DNA of 64,000 nt from Actinoplanes sp. N902-109 (lineage in GTDB: Bacteria; Actinomycetota; Actinomycetes; Mycobacteriales; Micromonosporaceae). This document shows, piece by piece, positions 1-8,461 of the stretch. The notes under the pieces were generated by a model. The model did not search any database and was not told the origin of the DNA. It saw nothing but the letters and a program-made list of their open reading frames with translations. The stretch covers positions 1,489,501 to 1,553,500 of the forward strand of contig NC_021191.1 of the NCBI RefSeq assembly GCF_000389965.1, written 5' to 3'. The position numbers and the translations under genes are program-made. Each line of letters starts with the position of its first letter. The first letter of the stretch is position 1.

Positions 1-1
1 C

Positions 2-628
2 CCGGGGCTGCCGCCGGACGAGATGACGGCTCGCATCCGGGAGCTGGTGACGCTTCTCCTCGCGCTGGCGGCTTTGCGCAGTGGCGTGGCACGGTGGCGG
101 CACAGCTGGACCGGCACGGCCGAGCTGGTCGCCGCGGACGGCGCGCATCTCGACCTCGGCGGGGTGGCCGCCCTGGCCGTCGACCAGGCCGGGGTGGGTG
201 CGGCCCGGGAGCGGCTGGCTGAGCTGGGCATCGACATCGCTGCCGCGCCGTCCGCCGACCTGCCGCCGGCCCGGCCCGAGGTGGTGGGCGGGATCGTCAA
301 CCTGGTCGTCGACGGGGCGCGCACCGATGTGCTGATCGTCGACACCGGACTCGTGCTGGTGCCGGGGTTGCCGCGGTCGCAGAACGGCTCGGCCAAGCGG
401 CGGCTCGCGCAGATCGCCGCGGCGGACCCGGCCCGGCCCGGGGCGGAAACCCGGTTCGTGGCGTACGCCGATGTGGTGACAGCCACCCAGGCCAAGCGGC
501 GGAGCTGGGTGCTCACCATGCGGGACGGCAGCACGCTCAGTGTTCGTGCCGCGCTGGATTCCGATGAGCTGCCGGGTGGTTGGTCCGCTTTCGACGAGGC
601 GGTGGAATTTCTGACCCGGACCAGATAG
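2..628 (+). CDS. Hypothetical protein, 5' end cut by window edge
   Basis: The reading frame is open to the left edge, so this is probably the C-terminal part of a longer protein. The first in-frame ATG is at 23 and would give 201 residues. A hydrophobic stretch rich in Leu and Ala near the start (about 10 residues after that ATG) may be the end of a membrane segment. The rest alternates short beta-like and helical stretches and ends in a run resembling a folded soluble domain (WVLTMRDGSTLSV). I do not recognise the family. Upstream codons at the window edge encode PGLPPDE with no ribosome binding site before the ATG at 23, which favours the partial interpretation. Confidence 0.6.
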   Translation, partial: PGLPPDEMTARIRELVTLLLALAALRSGVARWRHSWTGTAELVAADGAHLDLGGVAALAVDQAGVGAARERLAELGIDIAAAPSADLPPARPEVVGGIVNLVVDGARTDVLIVDTGLVLVPGLPRSQNGSAKRRLAQIAAADPARPGAETRFVAYADVVTATQAKRRSWVLTMRDGSTLSVRAALDSDELPGGWSAFDEAVEFLTRTR

Positions 629-826
629 TCGTCCCTTTGAACCGTTGTGCCGGCTCCTCCGTGGAGCTTGGCAGGAGGGTCGCATGGCCGACTCTGCTGT
701 GGCCGTTGGGTTACCCGCCGTCACAATGGGAGTCGGGCGACATTCGCTTACCGTTCGTGGAAATGGGTAGTGGAACGCCACGCGGACAGGCGAGGATCGT
801 CGGGACACGGGGGGGAGGGGGCGTCG

Positions 827-1348
827 ATGGAACGGGGACCCCTGGCGCTCTTCGGAGCGATCGTCGCGATCGGTCTGGGGCCGGCGATGTGGCTGGGCGC
901 ACAGTTCGGCGAGTCGACACTGACACCGCAGCGGCCACCGGCCGTGACGGTGCAGCAGAACGAGGTCATCCCGCCGGGCAACGGCGGCGCCGGGGCGGGC
1001 GACACGCCGACCGGGCCGGCCGATCTGATCCGGACCGACCCGCAGGTGCGGACGGCGCCGCACCGCAGCAAGCCGACGACCGCGCCGACGACTCCGCCGA
1101 CCTCCGAGGCGCCGTCCCCGCCCTACGAGGAGGAGACGACGGCTCCCGTTGACGAACCGGCCTCCGCCGAGCCGCCGAGCGACGACGCCACGACCGAGCC
1201 GGACGACCCGGGCACCACGCCGTCGGACCCCACGGACGGGCCCACCGACGACCCGACGGACGAACCCACCGATGAGCCGACCGAGCCGGAGGTCCCGACC
1301 ACGGATGTCACCACCTCCGACGAGGTGACGGCCGGCTACGGGGCTTGA
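827..1348 (+). CDS. Secreted or membrane-anchored Pro/Thr/Asp-rich protein
   Basis: This encodes 173 residues. The ATG at 827 is chosen because a purine-rich ribosome binding site (GGGGGAGGGG, 811-820) precedes it; the frame stays open to 647, but that stretch looks non-coding. Residues about 5 to 24 form one hydrophobic segment (LALFGAIVAIGLGPAMWLGA), either an uncleaved anchor or a signal peptide. Everything after is disordered and rich in Pro, Thr, Asp and Glu, with a tandem DPTDEPTDEPTEP section near residues 135 to 155. No enzymatic domain is visible. Such tails in actinobacteria usually span the cell wall; that role is inferred. It converges with the next gene across a hairpin. Confidence 0.7.
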   Translation: MERGPLALFGAIVAIGLGPAMWLGAQFGESTLTPQRPPAVTVQQNEVIPPGNGGAGAGDTPTGPADLIRTDPQVRTAPHRSKPTTAPTTPPTSEAPSPPYEEETTAPVDEPASAEPPSDDATTEPDDPGTTPSDPTDGPTDDPTDEPTDEPTEPEVPTTDVTTSDEVTAGYGA

Positions 1349-1362
1349 TCGGGCCCAACGCG

Positions 1363-1393
1363 AGGACCGGGCGGCGAGGAGCCACCCGGTCCT
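1363..1393. terminator. Hairpin between convergent genes, likely bidirectional terminator
   Basis: The arms AGGACCGGG (1363-1371) and CCCGGTCCT (1385-1393) are a perfect 9-bp inverted repeat, extendable with one mismatch. It lies between the stop at 1348 and the convergent stop at 1413. There is only a short T-rich run after it. Confidence 0.5.
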
Positions 1394-1412
1394 TCTGGTC
1401 CGTACCGGAAGA

Positions 1413-2447
1413 TCAAAGACCGAGGATGCGGTCGAGCACGTCGCGGTAACCGCGCAGTCGCACCCGCAGCGCCTCGGTGTCGTCGCCCTCGCCGCCGCCC
1501 CCGGTGCGGGACTTGAGGCTCGCGGTCAGCTTGTCGACCGCCTCCTCGACCAGCTTGGCAGCCTCCTCGGTGGCCTCCTTGGGGCTGTCCACGAACCGCA
1601 GCTGCACGTCCCGCCAGCGCTCCTTGAGACCGGATGCGTCCTCGGCCGCGAACAGCGTGTCACCCTGCGACCCGGAGGACTGCGACCCGGAGGACTGCGA
1701 CCCGAAGGACTGCGACCCGGAGGACTGCGACCCGGAGGCGCTCTGCGGCGCGGAGGAGGACTGCGGCCCGGAAGCGCTCTGCGGCGCAGCGGTGGGCGCG
1801 GGCGGCACCGGCACGGGCACCACGCCCGCGGCCTCGACCACCTGCGGGTCCTCGAAGCTGCCCTCGTCCTTGATCGCCGCATCGGTCGGCGGCTCCGCGG
1901 GGCGGTCCGCCCGGTCGCCGGGCTGCGGCGCGGCGGTCTCCAGCGGCTGGGTGGTGGCCGGGTCGACGGCCTTGGGGTCGTCGAAGCTGCCCTCGTCGCG
2001 CAGTGCCGTCTCCGTCACGTCGTTGCCACCTTCCCGGTTGCCGGTCGCTTCGAGGTCGTCCAGCGGCACGTCGACGATGTCGTCCTGGTCGTCGCGCTGG
2101 TCCGTGGTCGCCGTGCCGCCCGGGTACGTCGTGGTGTTGCGCTCGGTGGGTGACTCGACGACGCCGCCGGTGTCGCGCTGCCGACCGGACTCCGGTACGG
2201 CACCGTAGGCGATCGGCTCGGTGACCTCGTCCCGCTGGTAGTCCGTGGGCTCGGTCGGCTGGTAGCTGTCCGCCGGTACGGCGGCCGGGGCGCCCGCATC
2301 GGCCGGGGTGGCCCACGGCGACGGCGGGCGCTGGCCGGGCACCGCCACCGGCTCGGACTGCACGCGGTCGGGGCGCTCGCCGGGCTGGTGATCGTCCGGG
2401 GTCTGGTCGTCCGGCGCCTCGCGGGCGTCGTTGGAGAAGAAACGCAT
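1413..2447 (-). CDS. Hypothetical protein, disordered with conserved C-terminal helical motif
   Basis: This encodes 344 residues starting with MRFFSNDAREAPDD. Residues 1 to about 270 are low complexity: acidic and Pro/Gln-rich, with two DEGSF(D/E)DP sub-repeats and a run of five SQSSG-type pentads. Only the last ~70 residues look folded: W278 begins a motif W-x-x-VQ-x-x-FVD-x-P-x-EA followed by amphipathic helices ending VLDRILGL. The same motif is found in the gene immediately upstream (11-bp gap), so the two probably form an operon and their C-terminal domains are related. No signal peptide or membrane segment is visible, so a cytosolic location is likely. The function is unknown. Confidence 0.7.
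   Translation of the reverse strand: MRFFSNDAREAPDDQTPDDHQPGERPDRVQSEPVAVPGQRPPSPWATPADAGAPAAVPADSYQPTEPTDYQRDEVTEPIAYGAVPESGRQRDTGGVVESPTERNTTTYPGGTATTDQRDDQDDIVDVPLDDLEATGNREGGNDVTETALRDEGSFDDPKAVDPATTQPLETAAPQPGDRADRPAEPPTDAAIKDEGSFEDPQVVEAAGVVPVPVPPAPTAAPQSASGPQSSSAPQSASGSQSSGSQSFGSQSSGSQSSGSQGDTLFAAEDASGLKERWRDVQLRFVDSPKEATEEAAKLVEEAVDKLTASLKSRTGGGGEGDDTEALRVRLRGYRDVLDRILGL
1666..1740. repeat. 15-bp tandem repeat, five copies, inside a gene
   Basis: Five copies of TGCGACCCGGAGGAC, the third and fifth with substitutions, encode the Ser/Gln/Gly pentads of the minus-strand gene. The unit is a multiple of three, so copy-number change would keep the frame. Confidence 0.85.
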
Positions 2448-2458
2448 CGTCGGGCTCC

Positions 2459-3082
2459 TCAGCGGCTGGTGGCGTCGGTGTCGTGGTCGTTGATCTTCTG
2501 GGCCGGAACCTTCGGCTCGCTGTCGGGCATCTTCGCACCCTCGGAGCGGACCGGGTTCTCGCCGAGCAGGTCGGCGAAGAGCGCGCGGTAGTGCACGAGC
2601 GCCTGACGCAGGTCCTCGGTCTGTGCCTCACCACGCTTGCTGCGCTCGCTGATCGCGTGCGCGTCCCGATAGTGCTCCAGCGTCTTGGCATGCTGGACGG
2701 ACAGGTTGGCGACCTGCTCGTCGTAGTCGCCGACCGGGTAGCCGCGCTCGGCGATCAGCCGGGTGACGAGCTCGTCCGCGGTGGACACCGCCTCCCCGGG
2801 GGCATCGACGAACTGGATCTGCACCTCTTCCCAGGCGACCGAGTACTTGGCCTTGGCCTCGGCCGGCAGCGCCTTGAGCTCGAACTGCGAGACCCGCTTC
2901 TCGCGTTCCAGCAGCTCCTTCTCGCCGGCGGCGCGGCTGTCGGCGTCCCCGACCACGCGGTCGTACTCCGGGCCGAACTTGTCCTGCAGTTTCTTGCGGC
3001 GTGAGGCGCGCACACCGAACACGACGGCGGCGATCAGCAGCAGCACCACGACAATGAGAATGATCACGAGTGCAGGGGACAT
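2459..3082 (-). CDS. Single-pass membrane protein with FGPEYDR-type motif
   Basis: This encodes 207 residues. An N-terminal membrane anchor covers residues about 4 to 25 (MSPALVIILIVVVLLLIAAV), followed by a basic stop-transfer segment RASRRKK and then the sequence KFGPEYDRVV seen in a family of actinobacterial proteins of unknown function. The rest is predicted helical and cytosolic. W84 starts the W-x-x-VQ-x-x-FVD-x-P-x-EA motif shared with the downstream gene at 1413-2447, and the segment up to about residue 160 continues as helices. The ATG is preceded by an AGGAGG-like site (plus-strand TCCTCCTTCTT, 3087-3097). It is the first gene of a two-gene minus-strand unit. The function is unknown; a membrane-tethered scaffold is a guess. 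Confidence 0.75.
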   Translation of the reverse strand: MSPALVIILIVVVLLLIAAVVFGVRASRRKKLQDKFGPEYDRVVGDADSRAAGEKELLEREKRVSQFELKALPAEAKAKYSVAWEEVQIQFVDAPGEAVSTADELVTRLIAERGYPVGDYDEQVANLSVQHAKTLEHYRDAHAISERSKRGEAQTEDLRQALVHYRALFADLLGENPVRSEGAKMPDSEPKVPAQKINDHDTDATSR

Positions 3083-3388
3083 CGGTCTCCTCCTTCTTCA
3101 CCTCCCGGTATGCCCACCCAACCGTGATCATCAATCCTGCCAAGTGCTTGTCAATAATCTGTCCGAGCACTTCGCTCAGTGTGCTCAGGACTACGCACCG
3201 CGCGAAGTGATCGACGGTCCGTCAGCGAGTCATCACCACAGGCTGCGCTGCTGGGTCCGGGCGTGCCAGTTGTGGACCGGGGTGGTGGAGAGCGTCGCTC
3301 GCATTACGTATCCTCGCGGGGACGTGGGCGGCTCATAGATGGATGTTGAATCGCGCATGCTGTCCTGCACCCGTTCGGGCGGAGTCTG
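3083..3388. other. Intergenic region between divergent genes
   Basis: This 306-bp gap lies between the minus-strand membrane-protein gene and the conservon. It must hold promoters for both directions. I see an imperfect inverted repeat (GAGCAC / GTGCTC, about 3164-3185) but no convincing -35/-10 pair and no gene. Confidence 0.5.
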
Positions 3389-6300
3389 ATGCGAAGTCGG
3401 AGTTGGTCGATCCGTTCGAAGATCATTGCGCTCGTCGCGGTCCCACTGACCGCGCTGCTGGCGCTCTGGGCCTTCGCGACGGCCATCACCGCCGGGCCGG
3501 CGGTCAAACTGCTGTCGGCGCGGACGCTGCTCGACTCCGTCGGCGACCCGGGCGAGGCCCTGGTCAGTGAGCTGCAGCACGAGCGGCGGCTGTCGGTGGC
3601 CTATCTGTCCGACGCCAAGGCCGATCCCGCCCCGCTCGTCGCCCAGCGGGCCGCCACCGACCGGGCCACCGCCCGCTTCCGCAGCACAGCCGTCGCCGCT
3701 GTCTCCGGCGAGGCCCGCCGCGCCGGGAGCAGCACGCTGGCGACACGGATCCAGCAGATCGTCACCGACCTGGAGAGCCTCGGCCAGGCCCGCCGCTACA
3801 TCGACGCCCGCGACATCGACGTGGTCGGCGCGCAGAATCTGTACAACGGCATCGTCGACACCAGCTTCCAGATGTTCGCGGCCACCGCCACGTTCGGCGA
3901 CGACAAGGTCGACCGCGAGATCCGGGCGCTCACCACGGTCGGCCGGGGCCAGGAATTCCTCAGCCGGGTCGACGCCCTGCTCGCGGGCGCTTACGCCGGC
4001 GGCAAGCTGAGCGCGGCCGGCCGCACCGAGTTGATACAGGCCATCGGCACCGCACGGTTCCTGTTCAGCCAGGGCGTCGCCGACCTGCCCCAGCGCGACC
4101 GCTCCGCCTATCAGAAGCTGACCGCCGGGGCCGCGTTCAACCGCCTCGACGACCTGCAGGATCAGCTGCTGGCCGCCAGCCGGCCGGGGGTGGCGGCGCC
4201 GGTGCCGGCGCAGGCATGGCAGCCCGCCTACGACGCCACCACCCAGCAGCTGCGCACGTTCGAACTCAACGCCAGCGACTCGCTCGCCTCGGACGCCCGC
4301 CCGGTCGCGGTGGACATCCTGGTCCGGCTGGGCCTGGCCGGTCTGCTCGGGCTGGCCGCGCTGATCGTGTCGATCGTGGTCTCCGTCCGGGTCGGCCGCT
4401 CGATCGTGGGCCGGCTGGTCCGGCTGCGCGGCGAGGCGCTCGAGATGGCCGATCAGCGGCTGCCCTCGGTCATCCGCCGGTTGCAGCGCGGCGACACGGT
4501 CGACGTGCGGGTCGAGACCCCGCCGCTGGAGTACGGCCGGGACGAGATCGGCCAGCTGGGTCATGCGTTCACCGAGGTCCAGCACACCGCGATGCAGTCG
4601 GCCGTCGAGGAGGCGAACGTCCGCCGCGGCATCAACGAGGTGTTCCTCAACATCGCCCGGCGCAGCCAGACCCTGCTGCACCGCCAGCTCGCCCTGCTCG
4701 ACAAGATGGAGCGCCGCGAGACCGAGCCGGCCGAGCTGGAGGATCTCTACCGCGTCGACCACCTCGCCACCCGCATGCGCCGCCACGCCGAGGACCTGGT
4801 CATCCTGGCCGGCGCCGCCCCCGGCCGGGGCTGGCGCAACCCGGTCCCGCTGATCGACGTCGTCCGCGGCGCCATCAGCGAGGTCGAGGACTACAAGCGG
4901 GTCGACATCATGGCGATCCAGCCCTCGGCGGTCCTCGGTCGCGCCGTCGGCGACGTCATCCACCTGATCGCCGAGCTTCTCGAGAACGCCGCGTCGTTCT
5001 CCCCGCCCACCACCCGGGTCCAGGTGGTGGGCCAGGTCCTGCCCAACGGCTACGCCGTCGAGATCGAGGACCGCGGCCTGGGCATGAGCACCGACGCCAT
5101 CGCCGAGGCCAACCGCAAACTGCTCGAACCCCCCGAGTTCGACCCGGCCGACAGCGCCCGGCTGGGCCTGTTCGTGGTCGCCCAGCTGGCGGCCCGGCAC
5201 GGCATCCGGGTCTCGCTGCGCCCCAGCGCGTACGGCGGGATCACCGCCGTGGTCATGCTGCCCGGCGACCTCATCACCGCGGCCCCACCCGGCCCGGGCG
5301 CCCTGCAGGTCGGCACGCCCCCGGCCACCAAGCCCCTCGACCAGCCCGTCCTCGGCACCGGCACGGACACCGGCCCCTCCCTCGCCGCCCTCCAATGGCA
5401 GGGCACCGAGAAACTCCGCTCGATCCCGATGCGCAGCGCTGGCGCACCCACCGACGCCGCTCCCGCGACCTCTGCTCCGGCCGGCGCCTCTGCACCTCCC
5501 GATGCCGCCGCCGCTGTCCCGGCCACTGCTGTTTCCCCGGCCGACGCTCCTGCTCCGGTCGGCGCTGTTTTCCCGGTCGACGCTCCTGCTCCGGCCGGCG
5601 CTGTTTATCCGGCTGACGCTCCTGCTCCGGTCGGCGCTGTTTTCCCGGTCGACGCTCCTGCTGCGGCCGGCGCTGTTTATCCGGCTGACGCTCCTGCGCC
5701 GGTCGACGCCTCCGCGCCCGGCGCCAAGCCGGTCACGGGCCCCACCCCGAGCGCCATAGCCGACGGCCTGACCGCCGACGGCCTCGTCCAGCGCCGCCGC
5801 ACGGCCCCCCGCCGCACCCGCAGCGGCCGCATCCAACCCCCGGCTCAGCTGCCCCCCAACCTCAACTCCCCGGTGGGCCTCGCCGCAGCCCCGGCCAGCC
5901 CCGCCGGGGCCGCACCAGCCGCAACCACCCCGACTGCGGCAGCGCCGGCCCCTGCCCCTGCCCCGCCAGCCGTCTCCACCCCAGACACCGCCGCACCAGC
6001 CATCGCCGCGCCGGCCGTCTCCACTCCGGCAGCGCCGGTCACCGCCGCGCCGGCCGCCTCCACTCCGGCAGCGCCGGTCACCGCCGCGCCGGCCGTCTCC
6101 ACTCCGGCAGCGCCGGTCACCGCCGCGCCGGCCGCCTCCATCCCGGCAGCGCCGGTCACCGCCGCGCCGGCCGCCTCCACTCCGGCAGTGCCGGTCACCG
6201 CTGCGCCGGCCGCCTCCATCCCGGCAGCGCCGGCCACCCCCGACGCCAACGGCCACCGGCCGGACGACGCGGGAGCCGTCGCGCCCGGTTCCGTGAGAGA

Positions 6301-7087
6301 TGCCGGCGCAGGGGGAGTCACTGCCCTTGTGCCCAACGGGGATCAGCCAATGGCCCCGACGATTCCAAACGCCACCCCAGCCACCCCAGCCGCCTGGCCG
6401 CCCGCGGACGCCATCCCAGCCGCCTGGGCGCCCGCCGGACCTCCCTCGCCGACCGGATTGCCTGCTGCCGGTGCCGGAATCCCCATCGCGCCCGCGCCGG
6501 TGACGCCAGCGCTGCCGCCGCGGGTGCCCGCTGCCTCCGAGCCGGTGTTGCCGCGGGTGCCGACGGCGTCCGAGCCGGTGTTGCCGCGGGTGCCGACGGC
6601 GTCCGAGCCGGTGTTGCCGCGGGTGGCGGCTGCGTCCGAGCCGGTGTTGCCGGTGGCTGGGGACGCGGACGAACGGTTGCTGCCCCGGCGCGTACGGCAG
6701 GCCAGTCTCGTTCCGCAGTTGCGCGGGCCGGTGGTGGAGCGGGCGGAGGCGACTACCGTCCGTTCGCCCGAGAAGGTGCGCAGTCTGATGAGTGCGTTGC
6801 AGCGCGGCACCACCCAGGGCCGGCGGGATGCCGCTGCGTTGCTGGGCAGCCCGTTGCCGACGGCGCCCGGTGATCAGCCGGCTCCGGCCGGTGAGCAGGT
6901 GACCAGAGCGGGTGATACCCAACCCCGAGTTACTGACAAACAGCAGACCACAGGGCAGCCGACGTGGTCGGAGGCAGCTACCGTCACTTTCCCGGCCGTG
7001 GGGACGCCTCCGGTCGGCGAGGACGGCGGCACGGACGCCACGCCCGACGACAACGACCAGAATCATCGGCCGGAGAAGGACGCATAA
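3389..7087 (+). CDS. cvnA: Conservon sensor histidine kinase CvnA-like, with NIT-type sensor
   Basis: This encodes 1232 residues. It has TM1 at about 10-34, an extracellular sensor resembling nitrate/nitrite-sensing (NIT) domains (LVSELQHERRLSVAYLSD near residue 60), TM2 at about 310-335, a HAMP-like linker, then a dimerisation helix region (RVDHLATRMRRHAEDLVILAG, about 450-470) and a HATPase domain with N box ELLENA near residue 530 and G box DRGLGM near 568. From about 640 to 1140 the tail is Ala/Pro/Val-rich with three tandem repeat families. The C-terminus returns to a conserved short motif, RSPEKVRSLMSALQRGT. The downstream genes encode roadblock, DUF742 and GTPase proteins, which is the diagnostic conservon order. 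Conservons relay signals to a small GTPase in actinomycetes; the ligand here is unknown. The tail is far longer than usual. Confidence 0.93.
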   Translation: MRSRSWSIRSKIIALVAVPLTALLALWAFATAITAGPAVKLLSARTLLDSVGDPGEALVSELQHERRLSVAYLSDAKADPAPLVAQRAATDRATARFRSTAVAAVSGEARRAGSSTLATRIQQIVTDLESLGQARRYIDARDIDVVGAQNLYNGIVDTSFQMFAATATFGDDKVDREIRALTTVGRGQEFLSRVDALLAGAYAGGKLSAAGRTELIQAIGTARFLFSQGVADLPQRDRSAYQKLTAGAAFNRLDDLQDQLLAASRPGVAAPVPAQAWQPAYDATTQQLRTFELNASDSLASDARPVAVDILVRLGLAGLLGLAALIVSIVVSVRVGRSIVGRLVRLRGEALEMADQRLPSVIRRLQRGDTVDVRVETPPLEYGRDEIGQLGHAFTEVQHTAMQSAVEEANVRRGINEVFLNIARRSQTLLHRQLALLDKMERRETEPAELEDLYRVDHLATRMRRHAEDLVILAGAAPGRGWRNPVPLIDVVRGAISEVEDYKRVDIMAIQPSAVLGRAVGDVIHLIAELLENAASFSPPTTRVQVVGQVLPNGYAVEIEDRGLGMSTDAIAEANRKLLEPPEFDPADSARLGLFVVAQLAARHGIRVSLRPSAYGGITAVVMLPGDLITAAPPGPGALQVGTPPATKPLDQPVLGTGTDTGPSLAALQWQGTEKLRSIPMRSAGAPTDAAPATSAPAGASAPPDAAAAVPATAVSPADAPAPVGAVFPVDAPAPAGAVYPADAPAPVGAVFPVDAPAAAGAVYPADAPAPVDASAPGAKPVTGPTPSAIADGLTADGLVQRRRTAPRRTRSGRIQPPAQLPPNLNSPVGLAAAPASPAGAAPAATTPTAAAPAPAPAPPAVSTPDTAAPAIAAPAVSTPAAPVTAAPAASTPAAPVTAAPAVSTPAAPVTAAPAASIPAAPVTAAPAASTPAVPVTAAPAASIPAAPATPDANGHRPDDAGAVAPGSVRDAGAGGVTALVPNGDQPMAPTIPNATPATPAAWPPADAIPAAWAPAGPPSPTGLPAAGAGIPIAPAPVTPALPPRVPAASEPVLPRVPTASEPVLPRVPTASEPVLPRVAAASEPVLPVAGDADERLLPRRVRQASLVPQLRGPVVERAEATTVRSPEKVRSLMSALQRGTTQGRRDAAALLGSPLPTAPGDQPAPAGEQVTRAGDTQPRVTDKQQTTGQPTWSEAATVTFPAVGTPPVGEDGGTDATPDDNDQNHRPEKDA
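5546..5689. repeat. 36-bp tandem repeat, four copies, in cvnA
   Basis: Each unit encodes a dodecapeptide of the form APAPxGAV(F/Y)P(V/A)D. Two unit types alternate, so the real period may be 72 bp. The repeat is in frame and lies in the disordered kinase tail. Confidence 0.85.
6005..6238. repeat. 39-bp tandem repeat, six copies, in cvnA
   Basis: Six in-frame units encode variants of AAPA(V/A)S(T/I)PAAPVT. The near-identity of copies points to recent expansion. Confidence 0.85.
6533..6658. repeat. 33-bp tandem repeat, nearly four copies, in cvnA
   Basis: The units encode ASEPVLPRV(P/A)(T/A), the last one truncated. This is the third independent repeat array in the same coding tail. Confidence 0.85.
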
Positions 7088-7504
7088 GTGGCACAGATGA
7101 CCAATCAGAGCGCCAACCTCACCTGGCTCCTCGACGACCTGATCGAACGAGTGCCGTCCGCGCAGCAGGCCGTGGTCCTGTCCGCTGACGGTCTCCTGAT
7201 GGGAGCCTCGGCCGGGCTGGGCCGCGAGGACGCCGAGCACCTGTCGGCGATGGCGGCCGGTTTCCAGAGTCTGGCCAAGGGGGCCAGCCGGCACTTCCAG
7301 GCCGGGCCGGTGCGCCAGACGGTGGTCGAGATGGAGGATGCGTTCCTGTTCGTCACGGCGGCCGGGCTGGGCGCCTGTCTCGCGGTGCTGGCGGAGAGCG
7401 ACGCGGACCTCGGCCTGATCGCGTACGAGATGGCCATGCTGGTCACCCGGGTCGGTCAGACCATGGATGCGCCGGACCGCCAGCCGGGGTCCGATGCCCG
7501 CTGA
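7088..7504 (+). CDS. cvnB: Roadblock/LC7 protein, conservon CvnB-like
   Basis: This encodes 138 residues starting at GTG 7088, directly after the kinase stop codon (no gap), so translation is probably coupled. The sequence LTWLLDDLIERVPSAQQAVVLSADGLLMGAS is the usual start of bacterial roadblock/LC7 proteins, followed by a helix (EDAEHLSAMAAGFQSLAKGAS) and beta strands. In eukaryotes and in MglB-type systems these proteins bind and regulate small GTPases; in conservons they sit beside the GTPase CvnD. A cytosolic homodimer acting between the kinase and GTPase is inferred from the family. The 3' end overlaps the next gene. Confidence 0.93.
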   Translation: MAQMTNQSANLTWLLDDLIERVPSAQQAVVLSADGLLMGASAGLGREDAEHLSAMAAGFQSLAKGASRHFQAGPVRQTVVEMEDAFLFVTAAGLGACLAVLAESDADLGLIAYEMAMLVTRVGQTMDAPDRQPGSDAR

Positions 7505-7880
7505 TCACCGCCGCGTGCCGCACGACTGGCTGGACCACGACGCGGGTCCGGTGGTCCGGCCGTACGCGCTGACCCAGGGCCGGGTGGCGCCGGCCGGCAC
7601 CGAGTTCGACCTGGTCGCTTTTGTGGTGGCGACGCTGCGGGAGGACCCCGTGCCGGCCTCGTTGCATCCGGAGCATCACGCGATTGTCGGCGCGGCGTGG
7701 GAGCCCACGTCCGTGGTGGAACTAGCCTCCAAACTGGACCTGTCGATCGGGGTCGTCCGGGTTTTCCTGGGTGATCTACGCTCGGCGGGCCTGATTTCGC
7801 TTTACGAGCCCCCCGCGGCCTCCCAGCCGCATGACGTCGACGTACTCAAGGCGGTTGTCAATGGACTCCGTGCGCTCTGA
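7494..7880 (+). CDS. cvnC: DUF742 protein, conservon CvnC-like
   Basis: This encodes 128 residues. The ATG at 7494 (MPADHRRVPHDW) is chosen because it overlaps the roadblock stop by 11 bp, the usual conservon arrangement; an earlier ATG at 7467 exists. It shows the DUF742 hallmarks: GPVVRPYALTQGR near the N-terminus, then a winged-helix-like segment (EPTSVVELASKLDLSIGVVRVFLGDLRSAGLI) and a C-terminal VLKAVVNGLRAL. DUF742 proteins are always found with the roadblock and GTPase partners; the winged-helix look suggests nucleic acid or protein docking, but no activity is established from the sequence. The gene overlaps the GTPase gene by 20 bp. Confidence 0.93.
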   Translation: MPADHRRVPHDWLDHDAGPVVRPYALTQGRVAPAGTEFDLVAFVVATLREDPVPASLHPEHHAIVGAAWEPTSVVELASKLDLSIGVVRVFLGDLRSAGLISLYEPPAASQPHDVDVLKAVVNGLRAL

Positions 7881-8457
7881 CCGTGCCGGCGGCCGATCGC
7901 GCATCCCGGTCGCGCTCAAGATTCTCATCGCGGGTGGCTTCGGCGCGGGTAAGACCACGATGGTGGGCTCGGTCAGCGAGATCAAGCCGCTGCAGACCGA
8001 GGAGGTGCTCACCGGGGCCGACGGCGCCGACGACACCTCGGGTGTCGAGGGCAAGCACACCACCACGGTGACGATGGACTTCGGGCGCATCACGATCACC
8101 GACGATCTGCAGCTCTATCTGTTCGGCACGCCGGGGCAGGACAGGTTCTGGTTCCTGTGGGACGAGCTGTCGCAGGGTGCGCTGGGCGCGGTGGTGCTCG
8201 CCGACACCCGGCGGCTGGCCGACTGCTTCCCGTCGATCGACTACTTCGAGCAGCGCGGCACCCCGTTCGTGGTGGCGGTCAACTGCTTCGACGAGCGCCG
8301 GTTCGGCTCGGACGCCATCGCGAAGGCGCTCGACCTGGACGGCGACGTGCCGGTCGTGGAGTTCGACGCGCGGCAGCCCACCGCGGCCCGCAACGTCCTG
8401 ATCGAACTGGTCGAGTACGTGGCGCGCCGCCAGCTCGCCTCGGCCGGATCGCGATAG
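7861..8457 (+). CDS. cvnD: Small GTPase, conservon CvnD-like
   Basis: This encodes 198 residues from ATG 7861; an upstream in-frame ATG at 7831 is less likely. The G1 P-loop is GGFGAGKTT (about residues 21-29), a TTVTMDFG switch I segment follows, G3 is GTPGQDRFWF and G4 is replaced by VNCFD as in other CvnD proteins. A lone Ras/ATP-GTP-binding fold fills the whole protein with no membrane anchor. It is the output element of the conservon; family members cycle between GDP and GTP under control of the roadblock partner. The gene ends 4 bp before a convergent regulator gene, so no downstream cytochrome P450 (sometimes a fifth conservon gene) is present. Confidence 0.93.
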   Translation: MDSVRSDRAGGRSRIPVALKILIAGGFGAGKTTMVGSVSEIKPLQTEEVLTGADGADDTSGVEGKHTTTVTMDFGRITITDDLQLYLFGTPGQDRFWFLWDELSQGALGAVVLADTRRLADCFPSIDYFEQRGTPFVVAVNCFDERRFGSDAIAKALDLDGDVPVVEFDARQPTAARNVLIELVEYVARRQLASAGSR

Positions 8458-8461
8458 GCGC

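Noticed and set aside
3233..7294. Minus-strand open frame of 1353 codons
   Set aside because: It is antisense to the conservon kinase and roadblock genes; its Arg/Gly/Ser-rich composition is the mirror image of high-GC codons.
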